Source of the DNA: an uncultured Porphyromonadaceae bacterium
GTDB lineage: Bacteria; Bacteroidota; Bacteroidia; Bacteroidales; Muribaculaceae
DNA length: 5,317 nucleotides
NCBI GenBank assembly: GCA_947174155.1
Contig: CAMWHX010000077.1
Span: 1-5,317, forward strand
Direction: 5' to 3'
The position numbers were made by a program, and so were the translations under genes. The notes beneath the pieces were generated by a model, which did no database searches, was not told the origin of the DNA, and worked only from the letters and a program-made list of their open reading frames with translations. Positions 1-5,317 of the stretch are shown here, piece by piece. Positions within the stretch are counted from its first letter, which is position 1. Each line of letters opens with the position of its first letter.

Positions 1-383
1 TCGACTACAAGGCCATCGTCAACTATATCCTGGGACTAAACAGGTATGTCCGTATCCTCTCGATAGGATATGACCCCTACAAAAGCACCGAGATGGTCAA
101 CATGCTCGGAGCTTCGGCCAACGGTGCCTCCGACGTGCTGAGGGGTGTGCGACAGACCTACGGCACGTTTACGGCCCCCTGCGAGTCGTTTGAGCATGGA
201 GTCAAGACCGGGAGATTCTTCATCGACAGCAATCCGATCAACGCCTACTGTTTCGGCAATGCCGTGCTCGACTATGACGGCAATGAGAACTGCAAGCCCA
301 TCAAGCGCTCCAGATACCAGAAAATTGATGGTGTGATCACCATGCTGATGTGTGTCCGGCTCTTTATGGATTACGAGCGATAA
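1..383 (+). CDS. terL: Phage terminase large subunit, C-terminal part (5' end outside window)
   Basis: The reading frame is open from base 3 and ends at the TAA at 381-383, giving 126 residues with no start in view. The protein is the motor and nuclease that cuts concatemeric phage DNA and pumps it through the portal into the prohead; only the C-terminal, RNase H-like nuclease part is seen here. Evidence is the motif IGYDPYKS (fragment residues about 21-28), then a stretch with NPIN, FGN and a DGNxNCKPIK run. It ends with QKIDGVITMLM, whose Asp (about residue 109) matches the last conserved nuclease acidic residue of HK97-type TerL proteins (family knowledge). The portal gene follows directly, as expected. 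An internal ATG at 93 is not the real start, because the frame and the conserved motif extend upstream of it. The ATPase domain and the small subunit must lie to the left of the window. Confidence 0.9.
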   Translation, partial: DYKAIVNYILGLNRYVRILSIGYDPYKSTEMVNMLGASANGASDVLRGVRQTYGTFTAPCESFEHGVKTGRFFIDSNPINAYCFGNAVLDYDGNENCKPIKRSRYQKIDGVITMLMCVRLFMDYER

Positions 384-464
384 AGCCTGATGAAGAGGTA
401 AGGAGGGCGATTTTTAGTTAAAAAAACATAAAAATAGGGGGCAAAAGTGTGAAATTGATGCAGA
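384..464. other. AT-rich spacer between terminase and portal genes
   Basis: This is the only real gap in the window (81 bases), and its middle is strikingly AT-rich within a GC-rich region. It holds a TAAGGAGGG sequence at 399-407 that looks like a Shine-Dalgarno site but has no start codon at a suitable distance. It also has an A/T-only inverted repeat, TTTTT (411-415) and AAAAA (420-424), a run of seven A (420-426), and GGGGG just downstream (437-441). I see no convincing Bacteroidota promoter (TTTG near -33 with TAnnTTTG near -7) and no sigma-70 pair, so a promoter is possible but not shown. The only ATG is followed by a stop after three codons (390-401), so no gene fits. Confidence 0.5.
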
Positions 465-1784
465 ATGACCGGAAACGGAGGGTATAGGGTGAAACCCTCA
501 CGCAACATGAGCAAACTGCTTGAAACAATTACACGCTGGCTGGCAGGCGGGGCACGAAACGTGGCCCCGGCTGCTCCTGTGGCCGGTCACTCCGATATCG
601 TGCCCGAAACAGAGGAGGGTGCGAGTGTCTGGAGGATAGGAGGGACCCCCTACATCGGAGATCAGGGGGCACTGTGTGTGGCTACGGCCTACAGCTGCGT
701 GAAGTTGCTGTCGGAGGCGGTGGCGTGTCTTCCGATCGAGGTCTCCCGACTCTCCTCCGGTGTCTGGGTACCGGAGACGACATCGAGGCTCGACTATCTT
801 CTCAACGTCTCGCCCAATATCCGAGAGTCGGCCTTCGACCTACGTCGGGCGATGGTGACGGAGCTGCTCCTGGAGGGTAACGCCTACTTGCTTCCGGTCT
901 ACGAGAATAGTGTGAGCGGAGTGATCGAGGAGTTGGTGCTGTGCAGTCGCGGGTCCGTCTCGATGACACCCGGGGGTGCGATATATACGATCAACGATTC
1001 AGTCAACGGCATCTACGAGGAGCGGGTGGCAGAGGATGTGATCCACGTGCGCAACATGCCCTCCGCATGGGACCGTCTGACCGGGCGGAGCGTGCTGACC
1101 TACGCCCGTGAAACCCTCTCGATAGCTTCGGCCGGAGACCGGGAGACACGTCAGCGTTTCGAGACCGGCGGCCAGGTCAAGGGTATAGTGAGCAACGGCA
1201 AGACCACACGCGGTTTCGGCGAGTATCAGGATGAGCAGCTCGAGGCGGCAGCCGTCGATATCGATGACCAGTTCAACCGTCAGAGACGCGGCTTCGTGTC
1301 GGTGCCGGGGCAGGTGGATGTAAAGAACGTCTCGATGAGTTCGGCCGACATGGAGTTTCTCCAGACCCGCAAGTTCACCGTGCGCGACATCTGCCGCTTC
1401 TTCCGTGTCCCGCCTTCCTTCGTCTTCGACGACACCAGCAACAACTACAAGAGTGCCGAGAACGCGCAGCTGGATTTTATCAACAATGCCCTGAATCCGA
1501 TACTGCGCAACATTGAGATCGAGATCGTGCGCAAGCTCTACGGACCGGAGATGACACGGCGCCGCCGTGTGCGCTTCGACCGCATGGAGCTCTATTCGTG
1601 TGACCTGATGACCCGGGCGCGCTATCAGGCGCAGACGATCCAGAACGGTACCCGCACCATCAACGAGTGGCGCAAGCTCGAAGGGATGCCACCCGTCGAG
1701 GGTGGTGACCGGGTGATCATGTCGGCAAACCTTCGCCCCATCGAGGAACTGACCACTCCCCAAACATCCGGAAATGATGAGTAA
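465..1784 (+). CDS. HK97-family phage portal protein
   Basis: The product (439 residues) is the portal, which in this family forms a dodecameric ring at one capsid vertex. It nucleates prohead assembly, docks the terminase and is the channel for DNA. Family features seen are the N-terminal TAYSCVKLLSEAVACLPIEV stretch (about 74-93) and LLLEGNAYLLPVY (134-146). Further on come MEFLQTRKFTVRDICRFFRV (about 296-315) followed by PPSF, and NYKSAENAQLDFI (327-339) in the stem and wing region. The C-terminal NEWRKLEGMPPVEGGDRV (400-417) is a hallmark of the family. Length is normal. The start is uncertain: the ATG at 465 gives a poorly conserved, basic leader, while the ATG at 507 (residue 15, MSKLLETITRWL) gives an amphipathic helix typical of portal N-termini and may be the true start. 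Neither has a Shine-Dalgarno sequence. The 3' end overlaps the protease gene by 11 bases. Confidence 0.95.
   Translation: MTGNGGYRVKPSRNMSKLLETITRWLAGGARNVAPAAPVAGHSDIVPETEEGASVWRIGGTPYIGDQGALCVATAYSCVKLLSEAVACLPIEVSRLSSGVWVPETTSRLDYLLNVSPNIRESAFDLRRAMVTELLLEGNAYLLPVYENSVSGVIEELVLCSRGSVSMTPGGAIYTINDSVNGIYEERVAEDVIHVRNMPSAWDRLTGRSVLTYARETLSIASAGDRETRQRFETGGQVKGIVSNGKTTRGFGEYQDEQLEAAAVDIDDQFNRQRRGFVSVPGQVDVKNVSMSSADMEFLQTRKFTVRDICRFFRVPPSFVFDDTSNNYKSAENAQLDFINNALNPILRNIEIEIVRKLYGPEMTRRRRVRFDRMELYSCDLMTRARYQAQTIQNGTRTINEWRKLEGMPPVEGGDRVIMSANLRPIEELTTPQTSGNDE
486..498 (+). repeat. Small perfect hairpin at the start of the portal gene
   Basis: AGGGT (486-490) and ACCCT (494-498) form a perfect five-base stem around a GAA loop. 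No U-run follows, so it is not an intrinsic terminator. It lies inside the portal reading frame if translation starts at 465, but in the leader, eight bases before the ATG, if translation starts at 507. In the second case it could affect ribosome access. Short stems like this arise by chance, so function is unproven. Confidence 0.35.
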
Positions 1785-2466
1785 AGATACGATAAGACGC
1801 GAAATATATACCCCCCTGGCAGGCCTGCGCCTGCGGGAGGAGAACGGCGAACCTACCCGTGAGATCGAGGGGTACGCCATACGTTTCAACGAACCGAGCG
1901 CGATCATGGGCACCCACAACGGTATGCCGGTGGTCGAGGTCATAGATCCGGAGGCGGTGACGCGCGAGTTGCTCGACCGGAGTGACATTCTGATGACCCT
2001 CTTCCATGACCGCGGCCTGATACTGGCCAGAAGCCGTGGAGGTGAGGGGACACTGAGCTACGAGATCGACGCCGAGGGTGTCCGGTTCCGATTCACGGCC
2101 CCCGACACCGTGGATGGCGACAAGGCTGTCGCCCTGGTGAGGACCGGCGACCTGTCGGGATGCAGCTTCGCCTTCTCCACCAGATACCGTGACCGTGACC
2201 ACGTCGAGGTCACCACAGAGAGCGGGAGCGACGGCAAGAAACGGATGGTGTGCCGGGTGAGACGCATGACCGGGATCTACGACTTCACCCTGACACCTGA
2301 TCCCGCCTATCCCTCCACCTCGGTGGAGATGCGAGACGCCCTTTCGGCCATCGGGGAGAGGGAGGAGGTTAAAGAGGGGGCAAAGGAGCCGGAGGATGAT
2401 CCCGCGGCGATCGCCCCGGTGCATGTGCGCCGTATGACCAGAGAACTGAAATCACAAAATATTTAA
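1774..2466 (+). CDS. HK97-family prohead maturation protease (peptidase S78/U35 type)
   Basis: The product (230 residues) is the serine protease that is packed inside the prohead. It removes the delta domain of the capsid protein and digests itself so that DNA can enter. Family marks are GYAIRFNEPS (33-42), VVEVIDPEAV (53-62), and LFHDRG (76-81) with the likely catalytic His78. Next come GDLSGCSFAFS (125-135) with the likely catalytic Ser131, and IYDFTLTPDPAYPSTSVEMR (168-187), the conserved C-terminal strand of the family. The protease core ends near residue 190; the remaining tail is charged and rich in Glu, Lys and Arg, as often seen where the protease is cut or binds the scaffold. Both ATG codons, 1774 and 1777, are possible starts; both overlap the end of the portal gene, which suggests translational coupling. 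The capsid gene follows after five bases. Confidence 0.94.
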   Translation: MMSKDTIRREIYTPLAGLRLREENGEPTREIEGYAIRFNEPSAIMGTHNGMPVVEVIDPEAVTRELLDRSDILMTLFHDRGLILARSRGGEGTLSYEIDAEGVRFRFTAPDTVDGDKAVALVRTGDLSGCSFAFSTRYRDRDHVEVTTESGSDGKKRMVCRVRRMTGIYDFTLTPDPAYPSTSVEMRDALSAIGEREEVKEGAKEPEDDPAAIAPVHVRRMTRELKSQNI

Positions 2467-2471
2467 ACGAA

Positions 2472-3758
2472 ATGTCGAAGAAGAAGAGCAGCAACCAGAG
2501 CTATATGAAGGTGCGCGAACTGACCGAGGCCGCCCAGGTGGCCCGTGACCGTCAGCTCGAGATCTATGACCGTGCCGAGAATGAGAAGCGAGACCTGACC
2601 GAGGCCGAGCAGGCTGAGGCCGACAGTCTGGCCCGTGAGATCCGCAACCTCGAGCAGCGTCTGCGCGCGATGACGATGGACCTCGAGCGGGCCAACCCCA
2701 ACATGCGCCGTCAGGCTGAGGAGATCATCCGTGACAACGTGCGCAACAACGTCAAGACGGAGATCGTGCTGGTGCGCGATCTGATGATGGTAGGTGATGC
2801 CGCCTCCGGCGGTCTGGTGCCCATCAACGTTCAGGATATCCTCGAGCCCCTGGAGGAGGGCATTCTGATTCATAAGCTCGGCTTGCCGATGCCCACGGGT
2901 CTCTCGGGTGAGTTTGTATGGCCCGTCTACGAGATGATCGAGGCCACGGTGGCCGGTGAAGGTGTGGAGCTTTCCGACTCCAAGATACCCTTCAGCAAGC
3001 TGACCGCTTCGCCTGAGCGTGTCGGTGTGGCCATACCTCTGACCAACCAGAGCATCACGCAGACCAACGGCGTCATCGAGATGATCGTGCGCAAGGTCCT
3101 CCCCAAGGCCGTCTCCCGGCTGATCAACCGTGTGCTCCTCTCCCGTGACCTTGTCAACGGTGCGACACACCTTCACGGTCCCTTCTGCGGAATGACCAAG
3201 GCACCGGAGACGCTTTCAGCCGTACCCACGGCCAAGGAACTCGCCCTGATGAAGGCCAAGGTGCTGGAGACCGGGATCGAGGGTGACAACCTCTGCTTCA
3301 CCATGACCAAGTCCATGGCCGCCATCCTGGAGGTGACACCGATCAACAAGGACGGGATCTTCCTCCCCATCCTTCAGGGTGGCAAGATCGCCGGGATTCC
3401 CGTCTTTACCTCCAACGAGATGCGTGACGTGACAAGGACCTACAAGAAATACAGCGGCACCGCCTTCACCGACTACACCCTCGCCGAGGGTGACAAGATC
3501 GAGGCCGTGGTGACATCCACCGATGAGATTGCCAAGCCGGTCAAGGACAAGATCTACGAGGTGCAGAGTTACACCGAGTATATCGGTCTGGGAGACTGGA
3601 CCTATCAGCCCCTGGGCACCTTCGGCCAGATGCGATTCATCGTGGATCCGTACAGCAAGGCCCGCAAGGATTCGGTGGACTTCGTGCTCAATGCCGACTT
3701 CGGCACCAAGACCCTGCGCCCCGAGGCCTTCCTGCTCGGTAAGGTAGCCAAATCCTGA
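2472..3758 (+). CDS. HK97-fold major capsid protein with N-terminal scaffold (delta) domain
   Basis: The product (428 residues) is the shell protein of the phage head. Residues about 12-95 are highly charged with heptad-like Leu, Ala and Ile spacing, predicting a coiled coil that serves as built-in scaffold; no separate scaffold gene is present. The mature part probably begins around residues 100-115, before GDAASGGLVPINVQDILEPL (108-127), the usual N-arm entry. The E-loop region is about 155-175, the spine helix about 200-225, GIPVFTSNEM (308-317) lies in the A domain, and YIGLGDW (370-376) with MRFIVDPY (387-394) and LRPEAFLLGK (415-424) closes the fold. About 50 residues (320-368) between the A-domain strand and the GDW motif look longer than in the prototype. 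The leader AATATTTAAACGAAATG is A-rich with no Shine-Dalgarno sequence, as in Bacteroidota. The protease lies directly upstream, as expected for its substrate. The mature N-terminus is inferred, not seen. Confidence 0.95.
   Translation: MSKKKSSNQSYMKVRELTEAAQVARDRQLEIYDRAENEKRDLTEAEQAEADSLAREIRNLEQRLRAMTMDLERANPNMRRQAEEIIRDNVRNNVKTEIVLVRDLMMVGDAASGGLVPINVQDILEPLEEGILIHKLGLPMPTGLSGEFVWPVYEMIEATVAGEGVELSDSKIPFSKLTASPERVGVAIPLTNQSITQTNGVIEMIVRKVLPKAVSRLINRVLLSRDLVNGATHLHGPFCGMTKAPETLSAVPTAKELALMKAKVLETGIEGDNLCFTMTKSMAAILEVTPINKDGIFLPILQGGKIAGIPVFTSNEMRDVTRTYKKYSGTAFTDYTLAEGDKIEAVVTSTDEIAKPVKDKIYEVQSYTEYIGLGDWTYQPLGTFGQMRFIVDPYSKARKDSVDFVLNADFGTKTLRPEAFLLGKVAKS
2520..2607 (+). repeat. 13-base direct repeat in the capsid scaffold region
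   Basis: CTGACCGAGGCCG occurs at 2520-2532 and again at 2595-2607, exactly 75 bases (25 codons) apart and in the same frame. It encodes Leu-Thr-Glu-Ala at residues 17-20 and 42-45 of the capsid delta domain. The flanking codons also share GCCCGTGA. It fits an internally repetitive coiled coil, or old duplication within it. Chance through biased codon use is a fair alternative. Confidence 0.4.
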
Positions 3759-3763
3759 CCGCC

Positions 3764-4096
3764 ATGTCGCTGACACCTCTTGACCTGCTGCGCCATCAGA
3801 CATACTCGGACGACTGTCCGGGTGTGCCTGATGACCTGCGCGGTGACGAGGATGAATACCTGCAGGGGCTTCTCGATGCCGCCGAGGAGTGGGTGGCGCT
3901 TCATACCCATCGCCCGATCGAGGAACTCTGTGACGGGACCGGCCTTCGTCCCCCGGTGCGTCACGCCGTGCTGATGCTTGCCGCCCACTGGTACAACCAG
4001 AGGGAAGCGGCGGTGAGCGGGACACAATCACCCCCCCCCTACGGAGTCGAAACCCTGCTTTCACCTTTTCGCAGACTAAGCCGCAACGCCCCATGA
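3764..4096 (+). CDS. Head-tail connector (adaptor) protein, HK97 gp6 / SPP1 gp15-like
   Basis: The product (110 residues) is a small, mainly helical adaptor that in this family forms a ring below the portal after DNA packaging and lengthens the exit channel. Typical features are the N-terminal DEYLQGLLDAAEEWVALHTH helix (about 30-49), the central PPVRHAVLMLAAHWYNQREA helix (about 63-82), which is the strongest mark of the family, and a C-terminal PYGVETLLSPFRRL (92-105) that usually contacts the portal. Length is normal. The gene starts five bases after the capsid stop and overlaps the next gene by ATGA. A run of nine C (4031-4039) encodes Pro90-Pro92 of the SPPPY motif; the frame after it still matches the family, so the gene is intact as read. 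Confidence 0.87.
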   Translation: MSLTPLDLLRHQTYSDDCPGVPDDLRGDEDEYLQGLLDAAEEWVALHTHRPIEELCDGTGLRPPVRHAVLMLAAHWYNQREAAVSGTQSPPPYGVETLLSPFRRLSRNAP

Positions 4097-4416
4097 TAGC
4101 CGGACGAATGAGGACACGCCTGACGGTGTGGCGTCCCGAGCGGAAACGCGACGGTTTCGGTCAGGAGACAGCCAAATGGGTGGAGGCGGGATGGGCCCGT
4201 GCAGAACGGGTGAAGTATTCGGGACGTCTGCGGGTTGAGGCGGATGAGGCCTTTCCGGCCTATGATGCCGTCTACAACGTCCGGATCCGTCACGCCATCG
4301 GGGAGGGGTGGAGGGTGCGCGAATGCGGATGCACGCCGATGATGAGGGTCTCTAACGTGGTCCCCAATCATGAGCGTGGATTCCTGACACTCTACTGCCG
4401 TAAGGAAAACAACTGA
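4093..4416 (+). CDS. Phage head closure / head-tail joining protein (SPP1 gp16-like)
   Basis: The product (107 residues) fits the phage head-tail joining family, small beta-barrel proteins that bind the adaptor ring and close the DNA channel until the tail attaches. Visible marks are the start MRTRLTVWRPERKRDGFGQE (6-25), where a strand is followed by a loop with a GFGQ motif, then WVEAGWARAERVKYSGRLRV (29-48). The middle AVYNVRIRHAIGEGWRV (59-75) and the final RGFLTLYCR strand (95-103) complete the pattern strand, W.E...W A.v, and late hydrophobic strands known for this family. The start ATG overlaps the adaptor stop as ATGA, which suggests coupled translation; a second ATG at codon 6 (4108) is also possible. 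The assignment rests on pattern, size and position. Confidence 0.8.
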   Translation: MIAGRMRTRLTVWRPERKRDGFGQETAKWVEAGWARAERVKYSGRLRVEADEAFPAYDAVYNVRIRHAIGEGWRVRECGCTPMMRVSNVVPNHERGFLTLYCRKENN

Positions 4417-4420
4417 CACC

Positions 4421-4933
4421 ATGGCCAGGACGATAGAATACGATGATGACAGGTTCCGACGCATGTGGGAGCAGATGAGCCCGCGCCGGAGGATACAGGC
4501 CCTGAAGGGGCATTACCGGATAGCCGGGCGGAAATTTCGCAATGCCGCCATCAGTGAGCTCCGCCGGAGCGGGATCCACACCTCGCGCGATCTGGAGAAG
4601 GGGGTGCGCCTCCTGGTCTTCAGGAACACTCCCGGTTTCCGTGTCACCGTCGGCACCAAGGGGCGGGGCAAGGGAGCCAAAGGATACCACACCAACCGCC
4701 GGGGACTCGAGAAACCGGTGCTGATGTGGGCTGAGGACGGCACCATGCAGCGAGCCCGCCGCCGCAACAGGAGGAGGTCGTTGAGGAGTATGGCCGCGAC
4801 CGGCCGGATGCCTGCCCTCCTCTTCCTCGAGAAGGCAAAGCAGTCACAGGCCGCGACAATCAACGATGAGATAAAAAACTATCTTATGACCAGTACCCAA
4901 CGCATAGCCCTGAGATATGGATGCATCAACTGA
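4421..4933 (+). CDS. HK97 gp10-like head-tail / tail-completion protein
   Basis: The product (170 residues) resembles the HK97 gp10-like family that sits between head closure and tail completion genes and takes part in joining the head to the tail. Visible marks are an N-terminal helical region with many Arg and Lys (RFRRMWEQMSPRRRIQALKG, 11-30). Next is FRVTVGTKGRGKG (73-85), a strand and glycine-rich turn; KPVLMWAEDGT (98-108), matching the family's 'E-GT' motif; and TGRMPALLFLEKA (127-139), matching its tG..pa..Fl.kA ending. An Arg-rich run RARRRNRRRS (111-120) replaces the usual loop. The very basic composition would suit contact with DNA or with acidic rings, but that is inference. It starts four bases after the previous stop and its end overlaps the next gene by 17 bases. 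The exact family is less certain than for the genes upstream. Confidence 0.75.
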   Translation: MARTIEYDDDRFRRMWEQMSPRRRIQALKGHYRIAGRKFRNAAISELRRSGIHTSRDLEKGVRLLVFRNTPGFRVTVGTKGRGKGAKGYHTNRRGLEKPVLMWAEDGTMQRARRRNRRRSLRSMAATGRMPALLFLEKAKQSQAATINDEIKNYLMTSTQRIALRYGCIN

Positions 4934-5317
4934 ACACAAGAGCGTCCTCTCCGCGGGTCTGGCTGTGGTCGCGATGCTGGAGTCATCGAAGAGGGTCACC
5001 GACATTGTCGGCTCTCAGATTTTCCCCGTCTACATTGACCGGGAGGTGACTGCCCCCTACATCGTCTACCGCCGCTCCTCCCTGGAGTCGGAACAGGTGA
5101 AGACGGGACGCCCGGCTGACTGCGCGATGATAGACATCTGGTGTTACGCCCCGACCTACGGAGCGGGTATCGAGATGGCCGAGGCCGTGCGCGAGGCCCT
5201 CGACGGCAGAGCCGGCACGGCGGGTGGAATCAGAGTGCGCCGCTGTCTGGTGCCGGAGGGGGGGCGGGAGGCCTCGGAGCCGACCGAGGGGAGGGTGCGG
5301 TGCGGGAATTTTGAATA
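4917..5317 (+). CDS. DUF3168-type tail completion protein (3' end cut by window edge)
   Basis: The frame opens at the ATG at 4917, directly after an in-frame TGA (4911-4913), so this start is the first possible one. It runs 133 codons to the window edge, where the last two bases are TA; the gene may stop there (TAA or TAG) or continue. The family, with SPP1 gp17-like members, caps the tail tube or completes the tail before it binds the head. Matching features are SQIFPVYIDREVTAPYIVYR (33-52, the IFP and PYIVY motifs), DCAMIDIWCYAPTYGAGIEM (68-87, the V-I-CYA..Y motif) and a following AEAVREALDG helix (88-97). The order after a gp10-like gene is typical. The start overlaps the upstream gene by 17 bases in another frame. 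The usual length is near what is seen, so little is missing. Confidence 0.82.
   Translation, partial: MDASTEHKSVLSAGLAVVAMLESSKRVTDIVGSQIFPVYIDREVTAPYIVYRRSSLESEQVKTGRPADCAMIDIWCYAPTYGAGIEMAEAVREALDGRAGTAGGIRVRRCLVPEGGREASEPTEGRVRCGNFE

Noticed and set aside
93..383. A separate 96-residue gene at the left edge
   Set aside because: The frame is open upstream to the window edge and the conserved YDPY motif lies before this ATG, so it is the end of the terminase gene.
390..401. Tiny open frame (three codons) with the TAAGGAGGG sequence after it in the terminase-portal spacer
   Set aside because: It is too short to be a gene and the Shine-Dalgarno-like sequence overlaps its stop rather than preceding a start.
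411..424. Possible terminator at TTTTTAGTTAAAAA
   Set aside because: The stem is only A-T pairs, five bases long, with no GC-rich part, so it would not act as an intrinsic terminator on this strand.
999..1988. Long open frame of 329 codons on the minus strand opposite the portal gene
   Set aside because: It is antisense to a clearly recognised portal gene in GC-rich DNA, where reverse frames stay open by codon bias. The product is low in complexity, rich in His, Leu and Arg, and matches no family I recognise.
2463..3176. Minus-strand open frame of 237 codons opposite the capsid gene
   Set aside because: It is a mirror of the strongly biased capsid codons, and its His/Asp/Leu-rich product is typical of such shadows.
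3216..4094. Minus-strand open frame of 292 codons across the capsid end and adaptor gene
   Set aside because: It spans two well-supported plus-strand genes and their junction, and its translation shows no domain pattern. It is a shadow frame.
4921..5055. Alternative start ATG at 4921 for the last gene
   Set aside because: It is in another frame, gives a short peptide with no family pattern, while the frame from 4917 matches the DUF3168 motifs.

Overview
The window is the head-assembly and head-completion module of a tailed double-stranded DNA phage of the HK97-capsid type, most likely an integrated prophage or a temperate siphovirus. All genes lie on the + strand and are tightly packed. The order is the classical one: terminase large subunit (C-terminal end only), portal, prohead protease, major capsid protein, gp6-like head-tail adaptor, head-closure (head-tail joining) protein, HK97 gp10-like protein, and a DUF3168-type tail-completion protein that runs off the right edge.

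Host: several features point to a GC-rich member of the Bacteroidota, probably Bacteroidales. None of the start codons has a well-placed Shine-Dalgarno sequence, and the one AT-rich stretch sits in the only sizeable intergenic gap. The protein sequences also resemble, from memory, head proteins of gut Bacteroidales prophages. This is inference; no tRNA, integrase, attachment site or bacterial flanking gene is present to confirm host or integration.

Layout: 1-383 is the nuclease-domain end of TerL. 384-464 is an 81-base AT-rich spacer holding an orphan Shine-Dalgarno-like sequence, with a small GC-rich hairpin just downstream (486-498). From 465 to the end the genes overlap or are separated by at most 5 bases (portal/protease overlap 11, protease/capsid gap 5, capsid/adaptor gap 5, adaptor/head-closure overlap 4, head-closure/gp10 gap 4, gp10/tail-completion overlap 17). 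This suggests one transcript with translational coupling.

How the genes work together: TerL packages DNA through the portal. The capsid protein carries its own N-terminal coiled-coil scaffold (delta domain), which the protease removes after prohead assembly. The adaptor and head-closure proteins extend and plug the portal after packaging, and the gp10-like and DUF3168 proteins connect this to the tail tube. No defence island, CRISPR array, RNA gene or novel system is visible. The points most worth a second look are a roughly 50-residue insertion in the capsid protein, the portal leader, and a nine-C homopolymer inside the adaptor gene.
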